A stretch of 60,512 bases of DNA from an uncultured Candidatus Berkelbacteria bacterium. GTDB taxonomy: Bacteria > Patescibacteriota > UBA1384 > 2-12-FULL-50-11. The stretch covers positions 1 through 60,512 of the forward strand of contig CAIMEH010000027.1 of assembly GCA_903839975.1 (NCBI GenBank), written 5' to 3'. Below are positions 7,973 through 15,249 of the stretch, in pieces. Under the pieces are notes generated by a model, which saw only the letters and a program-made list of their open reading frames with translations, searched no databases and was not told the DNA's origin. How positions within the stretch are numbered: position 1 is the stretch's first letter; every line of letters begins with the position of its first letter. Made by a program: the position numbers and the translations under genes.

Positions 7973-7994
7973 CAGGTTAAAAACCTGATTTTTT
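7973..7994 (+). terminator. Second copy of the caggtt/aacctg terminator
   Basis: The hairpin is identical to 7278-7299 (caggtt, aaa, aacctg) and is followed by attttttcg. Both copies are followed by cgttgta, so the element is a duplicated unit longer than the hairpin. Confidence 0.7.
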
Positions 7995-8039
7995 CGTTGT
8001 ACTCACTTTCACTTTCGATGTAACGGCTTTTTTGGGATA

Positions 8040-8275
8040 TGGAAAGGGCCCGGTCGATACTTCGACTCGGGCCCAAAAGGGGGATTTCGCACAGGATCAT
8101 CGCCTGTCGGTCACTTACATATAAATGAGGTCTTTCCGGGTTAGTGAAGTAACAAGTTTCCCGGCCTCTTAAAGAAGATTTCGCATAGGAATCTTTCCTA
8201 TCGGCTGTTTACCCAAATAATAGGATGCTCCCAGGGATTTGAAACAGCAAGTAACCCCAGGTCCTTTAAACTAAC
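8040..8275 (-). ncRNA. Candidate ncRNA with two tandem pseudoknot modules
   Basis: On the minus strand two modules 94 nt apart share the layout: a stem whose loop has guuacuu plus a variable 4-6 nt segment, then guaa plus the complement of that segment, then ccga, a hairpin, and ugcgaaauc. In the first module cuguuu pairs with aaacag; in the second ucacu pairs with aguga, each crossing its stem to form an H-type pseudoknot. A strong promoter lies just upstream on the same strand (8282-8310). A GC hairpin (gggcccgagtcga/tcgaccgggccc) closes the 3' end. No minus-strand gene follows, so it is probably a free RNA. Known class not recognised; ends approximate. Confidence 0.6.
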
Positions 8276-8281
8276 AAAAGA

Positions 8282-8310
8282 ATTATCGCATATTTAATGC
8301 TGTTTGTCAA
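8282..8310 (-). promoter_or_regulatory. Sigma70-type promoter for the tandem-module ncRNA
   Basis: On the minus strand TTGACA (plus 8305-8310) is followed by a 17-nt spacer and GATAAT (plus 8282-8287). The -35 is perfect and the -10 has one mismatch. The expected start is near 8275. Confidence 0.75.
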
Positions 8311-8336
8311 TGGTCTAAGCCTGGTTTTTACCAACC

Positions 8337-8495
8337 GAAAATCCCAGAAATTTCCGTTGGCCGTCAGTTCAATGTTGGAAATTTTGCCAGGATTTTCACC
8401 ACGCCCCTGCGGGAAGCGTGCAGGGTAGGGAGTGTGAGGGTGTAGGGGCTGCCTCGCAATTAAGCCCCTCACCCTCACAAAAAGGGTGCTTGCAC
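8337..8495 (+). repeat. Family I structured repeat, copy 2
   Basis: It begins gaaaatcccagaaatttc and continues with ggccgtcagttcaatgttgg, sharing the core with copies 1 and 3, and ends aagggtgcttgcaca. The second hairpin has the stem gtgagggtg..ggggct with exact complement aagcccc..caccctcac. Its loop (cctcgcaatta) resembles the loops of the other copies although the stem sequence does not. Confidence 0.85.
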
Positions 8496-8526
8496 ATGAA
8501 TCAATGCCTTAATCTCCAAAACATTT

Positions 8527-8556
8527 GATAGCGACGTAACGGAGTGAGGAGCTTTC
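8527..8556 (+). repeat. Family III short repeat (gcgacgtaacg type)
   Basis: The unit gatagcgacgtaacggagtg, followed by aggagc, matches insertions found in the broken 5S (about 1880-1918) and in the broken tRNA-Trp (38,404-38,450). Here it stands alone in the spacer ahead of mraZ. Confidence 0.65.
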
Positions 8557-8618
8557 AAAGCCCTTAATTTCGTGGGGCTTGACAAGCCTTTATTAGAACC
8601 GTAGTGTAACAACAGCAA

Positions 8619-8652
8619 GTGGAGAGAAGTGGTGAAATGTGGGGAAAAGTGG
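8619..8652 (+). promoter_or_regulatory. MraZ operator: four GTGG boxes at exact 10-nt spacing
   Basis: GTGG occurs at 8619, 8629, 8639 and 8649, exactly one helical turn apart, about 80 nt upstream of mraZ. MraZ proteins are known to bind direct repeats of this kind (GTGG-type boxes with 10-bp period) ahead of their own operons. This strongly suggests autoregulation of the dcw cluster. Confidence 0.85.
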
Positions 8653-8731
8653 ATAACCCCTGTGGAAAACACTCAACTGCCTGCGGAGGGAACAATGTTA
8701 GACGCAATATACAAGGAGAAGAACACAACAA

Positions 8732-9163
8732 ATGTTAATCGGGGAGTATCAGCACAGTATCGATACCAAGGGCAGAGTCGCCGTGCCGGCCAAGTTCCGA
8801 ACGGAGCTAGGCTCATCCGCGATTGTTACCAAGGGACTCGACTCGTGCCTGTTCTTATATCCTAAAGGTGAATGGGAAGTAATGGCTAACAAACTCGCAA
8901 ATTTACCGGTGTCCAGTTCTAATGCTCGTTCGTTTGCTCGACTGATGTTGAGCGGAGCGATGGAAGTGGAGATCGATAAACAAGGTCGTGCCTTATTGCC
9001 AAGCTACCTGCGTGAGTACGCAGGTTTAAATGGTGAAACAATAATGGCCGGCGTCTATAATCGTGTCGAAATATGGGATAAAAAAGCGTGGAAAGACTAC
9101 TCGAAGACCGCGGAAGCGAACTCTTCGGCTACGGCAGAAACGCTAACGGAGTGGGAGATATAA
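8732..9163 (+). CDS. mraZ: Transcriptional regulator MraZ
   Basis: The 143-residue protein has two SpoVT/AbrB-like MraZ repeats, each with the family signature: IDTKGRVAVPAKFR (residues about 10-23) and IDKQGRALLPSYLREYAG (about 80-97). MraZ is the conserved first gene of the dcw cluster and represses or activates it through upstream direct repeats; four such boxes lie at 8619-8652. ATG 8732 was chosen because it gives the canonical MLIGEYQHSID start. The stop overlaps the next small ORF (taATG). Confidence 0.95.
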   Translation: MLIGEYQHSIDTKGRVAVPAKFRTELGSSAIVTKGLDSCLFLYPKGEWEVMANKLANLPVSSSNARSFARLMLSGAMEVEIDKQGRALLPSYLREYAGLNGETIMAGVYNRVEIWDKKAWKDYSKTAEANSSATAETLTEWEI

Positions 9164-9321
9164 TGCTAGACAAACTGATTATTGCCTTACTGTCTTTCTT
9201 TCAATCTGTTGCCCGACCGGAACTGGCCTTACAGCCAGCCCGGATTAATACTATTGGTACCAGCGGCGGGGGAATCTCTAAACGGGCTTCCCAAGCTAGG
9301 TTTTTGAAATTTATTTCATGA
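9163..9321 (+). CDS. Possible 52-aa protein coupled to mraZ
   Basis: An ORF starting MLDKLIIALLSFFQSVARP overlaps the mraZ stop (taATG), the usual sign of translational coupling. It has a short hydrophobic N-terminal stretch and a basic C-terminus. It fills the otherwise unexplained gap between mraZ and rsmH. No family is recognised; it could be a chance ORF in a leader region of rsmH. Confidence 0.35.
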   Translation: MLDKLIIALLSFFQSVARPELALQPARINTIGTSGGGISKRASQARFLKFIS

Positions 9322-9458
9322 AGTGAATTTGGGTCGTTTGTTGGGATTTGTCTTAGCTTAGAAATTTGCGAGGACGCCATGCCCGGCAAACATCCGTTGA
9401 AATAGATCTCCCTGCCGTTTGGCCAAATATAATTGTAAGGAACGTACATAAAAAACAA

Positions 9459-10307
9459 ATGTTAAAAGTCACTAAACACCAAAGCATCTTAGTTAAAGAA
9501 GTAATCGAGGCACTCAAACCAGTTTCTGGCGAGACGTATCTTGATGCAACCTTTGGCGGCGGCGGCCACACCAGGGCAATCCTGGAGGCGAGCGCGCCAG
9601 ATGGCAAGGTGGTAGCACTTGATCGTGACAGTTCAACAGAGGAATTTGCAGCCGGGCTTAAGGAGGAGTTCGGGGAACGCTTCGACTATCGTGCAATTTC
9701 CTACATAGAGATGTCTAAATTGGGTGTGAAATTTGACGGAATAATGTTCGACTTGGGTCTGTCGGCTGATCAGCTTGAAGCGAGCGGGAGGGGCTTCAGC
9801 TTTCAGAAGAAGGACGAACCATTAGACTTGCGATTCGATGACTCGCACGGGCAGACGGCAGCAGAGTTTCTGCGTCAGTCGCCGTTAAACGAGCTCGAGA
9901 GAGTTTTCCGGGATTATGCCGAGGATCGTTACTGGAAAGCCCTAGCACGCAAGATTATGGAGCTAAGAAGAATTACACCTGTAAGGACCGTCAGGGACTT
10001 CATTACCCAGGTTGGCAACGAGAACCCAAAGGTTCTGGCGCCGTTATTCCAGGGTTTGCGAATCGAAGTGAACGATGAGCTTGGCGGCCTAAAAAGAGGC
10101 TTAGCCGCGGCATCGGAGTCACTCAAACCAGGTGGCAGGTTAGCAGTAATTACTTTTCACTCTTTGGAAGATCGAATAGTGAAAGAGTTTATGCGAAACG
10201 GCGAGTTCGAGCTCATAAACAAAAAGCCGATATCACCAAGCGAAGAAGAAGTTCGAAGTAACCCACGCAGTCGCAGCGCCAAGTTACGAGCCGGCAGACG
10301 GATTTAA
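9459..10307 (+). CDS. rsmH: 16S rRNA m4C1402 methyltransferase RsmH
   Basis: From ATG 9459 the protein is 282 residues. It begins with the RsmH signature HQSILVKEVIEAL and has the SAM-binding loop DATFGGGGHT (residues 29-38). Later it shows DLGLSADQLEASGRGFSF and TFHSLEDRIVKEF, and it ends with the typical RSRSAKLRAGRR. RsmH methylates C1402 of 16S rRNA at the P site. A longer in-frame ORF begins at 9366, but those residues have no RsmH homology; gtaagga upstream of 9459 is a weak ribosome site. It sits in the dcw order mraZ-rsmH-ftsL. Confidence 0.94.
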   Translation: MLKVTKHQSILVKEVIEALKPVSGETYLDATFGGGGHTRAILEASAPDGKVVALDRDSSTEEFAAGLKEEFGERFDYRAISYIEMSKLGVKFDGIMFDLGLSADQLEASGRGFSFQKKDEPLDLRFDDSHGQTAAEFLRQSPLNELERVFRDYAEDRYWKALARKIMELRRITPVRTVRDFITQVGNENPKVLAPLFQGLRIEVNDELGGLKRGLAAASESLKPGGRLAVITFHSLEDRIVKEFMRNGEFELINKKPISPSEEEVRSNPRSRSAKLRAGRRI

Positions 10308-10366
10308 ATTCCTGATCCCAAATATTTGGGGCAAGGACATTGAATCTAAATCATTTCAGGAGGGGA

Positions 10367-10711
10367 ATGCCATTAAGACACCAGCAAAATCTACATCGAC
10401 GACAGGTCTACAAAACAGGATCCAGCTTTAGTATTGGACCAACAACCGCCCGTTATTTGATACTAATTTTGCTAGCAGTTTTTTCTTTGATGTTCTTAAT
10501 CGAATCGGCACAAGGTTCAGATAGTTTAATTCAGCTACGCAATCTAAACGGTCAAAAAGACAGTATTAATAAAGACCTACAGACCCTTCAAGTTAATGCC
10601 AGTCGTTTACAGTCGCTTCAATCGCTTAGTACTTCAGCTGCCAGCCAGGGCTTAGTGCCTTTGGACAGCTCGGTCGATACAATTACAGTTGCACCTACGG
10701 CTGCTAAGTAA
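10367..10711 (+). CDS. ftsL: FtsL-like septum protein
   Basis: The protein is 114 residues from ATG 10367 (a TTG start at 10340 would add nine). It has one transmembrane helix (YLILILLAVFSLMFLIESA) followed by a coiled-coil segment (LIQLRNLNGQKDSINKDLQTLQ) outside the membrane, the architecture of FtsL. FtsL scaffolds FtsQ and activates FtsI/FtsW at the septum. Sequence similarity is too low to prove it; position between rsmH and ftsI and the topology make it likely. An aggagg sequence lies just before 10367, with a short spacer. Its stop overlaps the ftsI start. Confidence 0.75.
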   Translation: MPLRHQQNLHRRQVYKTGSSFSIGPTTARYLILILLAVFSLMFLIESAQGSDSLIQLRNLNGQKDSINKDLQTLQVNASRLQSLQSLSTSAASQGLVPLDSSVDTITVAPTAAK

Positions 10712-12408
10712 TGGCCGGAAAGGTCCATGTTGAGCGTGTCACAGTTTTATACCTGTTGATATTCTTTGTCACTGGGCTTTTTGTTTTCTTTCTATTTCAG
10801 AAACAAATCTTGGATTACGCCCAGTATTCGGCGGCAGCCAAAGCCCAAACAACCTCAACTACGCCACAGCCTGCTGCTCGCGGCCGGATTTTAGCTCACG
10901 ACAAGGCTGGCAATGTTTACACGTTGGCGGTTAGTAGCTGGGAGTATCAACTGCAAATATCACCACGACAGGTTAAGAATAAACAGAATTTGGTTAATTT
11001 ATTAAAGGTAGATATTCCGACACTTGATACTAACGCTGTTCTTGCCGCTATAAATAATAATAATGTTTATATTCCGCCGGTAATGTCTGGCCTGGATGCC
11101 ACAACTGCCGAAAAAATAACCAGCAAGGGTTATTCTGGAGTATTTATGGTTCCGGTTTTAGCTAGAATCTACCCAGACGGCGCCAACACGGCACCGCAGA
11201 TTATCGGTTTCGTCGGTGGCGATGGCGCAGGTAAATATGGCGTAGAGGCCACCTACAACGACCAACTAGTCGGAAAATCCGGTGACACTACAGCATTACG
11301 CGACTCGTTGGGTGGGTTGATTAGTGTTCTTGGCGGAGCACAACCACAAGCTGGTGATGACGTTACCTTAACCATCGACTATAACCTGCAATTCGAGGTG
11401 GAAACGGTGCTTAAAAGCGCGATTACTAAGTTCCAAGCCGATTCCGGCTCTGTAATTGTAATGGATCCAAAAACTGGTGCGATTCTGGCCGATGCCGGTC
11501 AGCCAAATTTCGATCCAAATGATACTTCTAAGATTACTGGTGCGGATTTATATAAATTAACAGATCCGAATGCTAGTTTAACCTACGAGCCAGGAAGTGT
11601 GATTAAGCCGATTACGATGGCGATGGCTTTGGATTTAGGGGTTGTAACCACTGACACACAGCATAACGCTGGTGGCTCGGTCACAATTTTAGGGCACGAG
11701 ATTAAGAACGCCTTAAACAAAAACTACGGTAATGAAACCTTGAGTGAGATTATTCAGAACTCAGATAATGTTCAGATGTCTTGGATTAGTAGTTTAATGC
11801 AGCCTGCTCAGCAGCGAGATTATCTTTCGAAGTTTGGTATCGGTAAAAAAACTGGGGTTGATTTAGTTGGTGAGCAGACCGGAAGTCTACCTGATATAAA
11901 AAACTGGAATGCTTTATTGCAGGCAACCGCTGCTTTTGGACAGGGTATCTCGACCACAGTTATGCAATTAGCCACCGACTACTCCGTCTTTGCTAACGGT
12001 GGCAAAACTGTGACGCCGCATGTAGTTGACCATTATGTTGATGCCAATGGCAGTACAACAAGTATTACCGAACCGGCTGGAACGCAAATTCTGAAACCAG
12101 AGACGGTCACGGCGGTCGATTCAATGTTGGTTAATACCGTTAATCTTGGTGAAGGTAAAAAAGCTGGCGTTGCTGGAATGCAGGTGGCTGGTAAAACTGG
12201 AACAGCCCAGGTTCCAGATCCAAAAGGTGGATATGACCCGACAAAAAGTATCGGTTCTTTCGCTGGTTATTTCCCGGCGGGTAATCCACAATTTGTGATG
12301 GTGGTGCGCTTAGACAACCCTAAAACTGTTAACTTTGCCGAATCTTCAGCTGCCCCAACTTTTGGTGAGATTGCGGCTTGGATGACGAATTACTACGGCC
12401 TTAAATAG
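10711..12408 (+). CDS. ftsI: Penicillin-binding protein, FtsI (class B transpeptidase)
   Basis: The 565-residue protein has a short cytoplasmic end and one membrane helix (about 10-30). A non-penicillin-binding domain follows, then a transpeptidase domain with all three motifs: SVIK (S296-K299), SDN (351-353) and KTGT (495-498). It cross-links septal peptidoglycan with FtsW, which is encoded at 16,680. Length fits class B PBPs. It overlaps ftsL by 1 nt. Its end overlaps the convergent methyltransferase gene by 8 nt. Confidence 0.94.
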   Translation: MAGKVHVERVTVLYLLIFFVTGLFVFFLFQKQILDYAQYSAAAKAQTTSTTPQPAARGRILAHDKAGNVYTLAVSSWEYQLQISPRQVKNKQNLVNLLKVDIPTLDTNAVLAAINNNNVYIPPVMSGLDATTAEKITSKGYSGVFMVPVLARIYPDGANTAPQIIGFVGGDGAGKYGVEATYNDQLVGKSGDTTALRDSLGGLISVLGGAQPQAGDDVTLTIDYNLQFEVETVLKSAITKFQADSGSVIVMDPKTGAILADAGQPNFDPNDTSKITGADLYKLTDPNASLTYEPGSVIKPITMAMALDLGVVTTDTQHNAGGSVTILGHEIKNALNKNYGNETLSEIIQNSDNVQMSWISSLMQPAQQRDYLSKFGIGKKTGVDLVGEQTGSLPDIKNWNALLQATAAFGQGISTTVMQLATDYSVFANGGKTVTPHVVDHYVDANGSTTSITEPAGTQILKPETVTAVDSMLVNTVNLGEGKKAGVAGMQVAGKTGTAQVPDPKGGYDPTKSIGSFAGYFPAGNPQFVMVVRLDNPKTVNFAESSAAPTFGEIAAWMTNYYGLK

Positions 12409-13012
12409 CTAGAGTTTTCTTAGCAAGAAAGCTTAAATAAGTTCTTGAACGTGGCTTAACATTTCCTAACTCTAGTATTTGGAATTTCTCTTGCTTGAGA
12501 ATTTTTTCTAGCTCGTCCACTTGATAATAACAGAACAGTCTGGTTCCGTTATCTTTAATTCCAGGAAGATTTTCCAGATACTCTTCGCCATTGCCTTCAA
12601 TCATGCCCAAAACCATTGCGCCGTCATTTTTCAAAACTCGCCAGATTTCTTTTAGGGCTTTGCTAATTTCTTTTCTAGGAAGATGGAGTAGGGAGGTATA
12701 GGCCCAGACGCTATCAAAAGTTTCTTTCTCGAAAGGCAATTTCATTAAATCGGCATGCGAGGTTTCAAAGCCTTTTTCCTGACAGATTTTAAGCATGCTT
12801 GCGGAAGCATCTAAGCATATTATTTCATGACCTAGTTCTCTAAGAATCTCTGCATCTCGTCCTGGTCCCGAGCCGATATCTAATATTTTTTCGCCGGCAA
12901 TACCTGAAAATTTATTGATAAAATCCCTAGGGAAGTCTCGCCAAAAGTTTGCTGTTTGGTCGTCGTACTGCTGAAAATAGGTGTCGTAAGTCGAGACTGT
13001 AAGCTGGTCCAT
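12401..13012 (-). CDS. SAM-dependent methyltransferase (class I, Methyltransf_11-like)
   Basis: The 203-residue protein has the class I Rossmann methyltransferase motifs: KILDIGSGPGRDAEILRELG (motif I, about residues 41-60), ICLDASASMLKIC (motif II) and FDSVWAYTSLLHL (post-motif), then KEIWRVLKNDGAMVLGM. The substrate is unknown; small-molecule or lipid methylation is possible. It is the only minus-strand gene inside the dcw cluster, separating ftsI from the MurF-like gene, and looks like a later insertion into the cluster. Confidence 0.88.
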   Translation of the reverse strand: MDQLTVSTYDTYFQQYDDQTANFWRDFPRDFINKFSGIAGEKILDIGSGPGRDAEILRELGHEIICLDASASMLKICQEKGFETSHADLMKLPFEKETFDSVWAYTSLLHLPRKEISKALKEIWRVLKNDGAMVLGMIEGNGEEYLENLPGIKDNGTRLFCYYQVDELEKILKQEKFQILELGNVKPRSRTYLSFLAKKTLAI

Positions 13013-13068
13013 CGCTGGTATCTTAACATATTCTTTCAGTTAGGAGACAAAGTTGTTAAACTTAAGGC

Positions 13069-14211
13069 ATGAAAAAAATTCGGGAGAAGATACTGTGGTG
13101 GGCGGCTAAAAGGCGAATCGCCAAATATCACTGCAAGATTATTGCTGTTGGTGGTGCTATGGCCAAGACTTCGACGAAGAAGGCGATCGGCACAGTGATG
13201 GAATTGGCATATCCCGGTCAAGTAAAAGTTGGCTACGGCAATTTGAACTCGCTTTTGGGCGTGCCACTCTCGATACTGGGTTTTGAGATTGATTTTTACG
13301 AACAAAAAGTTGGGCTCTGGCAGTGGTTCGTAATTCTGATAAAAGCAATTTGGCGCGGATTATTCTTAAAGCTACCAAGATATTTAGTTCTGGAGTACGG
13401 CACCGACAAGCCAGATGATATTAAACAAATAACCGAGCAGCTGCGTCCGGATATTGGCGTAATGACGATTGTTGGCCCGGCGCATTTAGCAAACTATCCA
13501 TCGGTCGAGGCTATGGTTAAGGACGAGGGCTATCTAGCCGAGTCCGTCAAAGAAGACGGTATGTTGTTAGTTAATTCTTCCGACCAATACCTAACCGAAC
13601 ATCATCAGCGCACCAAAGCCCGGGTGGTAAACGTGGTCTGCTCGCTCGAGGAAATTGCGATTAAATTTATGGAAGCCCTGGCGCGCGAGTTAAAAATTGA
13701 CGAGGGGATAATTACTAAAGCTCGCGAGCAGTTTAGTCCGCCAGCGCGCCGATTTAACTACGAAAAACTAAATGGCATAAATCTGCTGGACGATTCGTAC
13801 AACGCTTCGCCGTTAGCGATTCGGGCGGCGTTACATTTATTGAAAAAAATGCCCGGCCGTAAGGTGGCAATTCTCGGCGATATGCGTGAACTTGGCGACT
13901 ACAGTGCTGGTTATCACAAAGAAATCGGTGCATATGCCAAAACCATGGCTGATTTGGTGATTGCTGTTGGTCCGGAGGCCAAAGAATACGGCGCCGAAAA
14001 ATGGTTTGAAAATTCCGAGAACGCATCTAAAAAAATCTTGGCAGATCTTCGCAACGGGGATAGTGTACTTGTAAAAGGTTCAAAATCTGTTCATATGGAA
14101 CTAGTGACAAAAATAATAAGGGGCGCGTATGCGCCATTATGCCTCTCGGATAAGCCGGAGGATATAAGAGAAAACTACGGAGGAATAAATGGATCTAGCA
14201 ACAGCCAGTAA
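13069..14211 (+). CDS. MurF-like Mur ligase with altered P-loop
   Basis: The 380-residue Mur-ligase family protein is most like MurF (UDP-MurNAc-tripeptide:D-Ala-D-Ala ligase) but shorter than the usual 440-460. It retains the C-terminal domain with LLDDSYNASPLAIRAAL and AILGDMRELG. The ATP loop reads VGGAMAKTST (residues 27-36): the Gly before the lysine in GxxGK[ST] is Ala32, although K33 and T34 remain. The N-terminal UDP-binding domain is reduced to about 25 residues. Its end overlaps mraY by 23 nt. It may be a divergent MurF or a related amide ligase; no other MurF or MurE is in the window. Confidence 0.82.
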   Translation: MKKIREKILWWAAKRRIAKYHCKIIAVGGAMAKTSTKKAIGTVMELAYPGQVKVGYGNLNSLLGVPLSILGFEIDFYEQKVGLWQWFVILIKAIWRGLFLKLPRYLVLEYGTDKPDDIKQITEQLRPDIGVMTIVGPAHLANYPSVEAMVKDEGYLAESVKEDGMLLVNSSDQYLTEHHQRTKARVVNVVCSLEEIAIKFMEALARELKIDEGIITKAREQFSPPARRFNYEKLNGINLLDDSYNASPLAIRAALHLLKKMPGRKVAILGDMRELGDYSAGYHKEIGAYAKTMADLVIAVGPEAKEYGAEKWFENSENASKKILADLRNGDSVLVKGSKSVHMELVTKIIRGAYAPLCLSDKPEDIRENYGGINGSSNSQ

Positions 14212-15211
14212 CTTCGCACTCGCAAAAACATTTTGGTTGGCCAGCTTGGCCTTCTTGGTTGCAATTCTTTGGACGCCATTATTCACCGACTTTTTATACA
14301 AAAATCGTCTAGGCAAAAGAATTCGTCAAACCGGTTTCGACGAGAAAAAAGCCCCAATTTTCTATGCCTTGCACAAACACAAAGAGAATACGCCAACAAT
14401 GGGTGGCCTATTGATATGGGTAACCGTTGCCGTAATCACCGTACTTATGAATCTATCGCGTTCCCAAACTTGGCTACCATTATTTGCCTTAGTTGCCACC
14501 GGTGTCGTTGGTGGAATTGACGATCTGTTCAATATTATGGGTATCGGACCAAACCGTGGTGGATTACGCTTCCGATCTAAGCTACTTCTATATCTTGCTA
14601 TTGCCGCCATTGGAGTATACTGGTTCTACTCCAAGCTTGGGTTCAATATTATGAGCATTCCAGGTTTTGGACAGGTTCAGATTGGTGCATGGTATGTTCC
14701 ACTGTTCTTATTGGTTATCGTTTACACCACTTTTGCTGCTAACGAGACAGATGGTCTGGACGGCTTGCTTGCAGGTACGATGGCCAGCTCATTTGCTGCT
14801 TTCGGCATTATCGCGCTATTACAGGGCAAAGTTGAATTAGCTGCCTTCTGTGGCACAATTCTTGGTTCGCTTTTGGCTTTCTTGTGGTTCAATATCTACC
14901 CCGCCCGATTCTTTATGGGCGATACCGGGGCGATGGCTTTAGGAATGACGCTCGGTGTATTGGCCTTTCTTACTAATACAGTGATTTTACTGCCGCTGAT
15001 TGCCTTGGTGCCTTACCTTGAAGGCTTGTCGGCGATTATCCAAATTGGTTCCAAGAAACTCAGGGGAGGTAAGAAGGTATTCTTGTCGGCGCCAATCCAC
15101 CATCACTTCCAGGCGATTGGTTGGCCAGAACCAAAGATTACGATGCGTTTTTGGATTATCTCCGCTGTCTCATCGATGCTAGGACTTTTTGTCTACATCA
15201 TTAGTCGATAA
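14189..15211 (+). CDS. mraY: Phospho-MurNAc-pentapeptide transferase MraY
   Basis: The 340-residue polytopic membrane enzyme transfers phospho-MurNAc-pentapeptide to undecaprenyl phosphate to make lipid I. Visible signatures are TPTMGG, the aspartate pair GGIDDLFN, NETDGLDGL, FMGDTGAMALG and the HHHF motif near the C-terminus (IHHHFQAIGWPE). About ten transmembrane helices alternate with these loops. Length is normal. ATG 14189 is preceded by ggagg at 14179-14183 and lies inside the end of the MurF-like gene. Confidence 0.95.
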   Translation: MDLATASNFALAKTFWLASLAFLVAILWTPLFTDFLYKNRLGKRIRQTGFDEKKAPIFYALHKHKENTPTMGGLLIWVTVAVITVLMNLSRSQTWLPLFALVATGVVGGIDDLFNIMGIGPNRGGLRFRSKLLLYLAIAAIGVYWFYSKLGFNIMSIPGFGQVQIGAWYVPLFLLVIVYTTFAANETDGLDGLLAGTMASSFAAFGIIALLQGKVELAAFCGTILGSLLAFLWFNIYPARFFMGDTGAMALGMTLGVLAFLTNTVILLPLIALVPYLEGLSAIIQIGSKKLRGGKKVFLSAPIHHHFQAIGWPEPKITMRFWIISAVSSMLGLFVYIISR

Positions 15212-15249
15212 ACTTCTAAAACTGGTTTGTTTCTGGGATACTGAGGTTA

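Noticed and set aside
8619-8665. Fifth GTGG box at 8662
   Set aside because: It is 13 nt from the fourth box, out of the 10-nt phase, so it was not counted in the operator.
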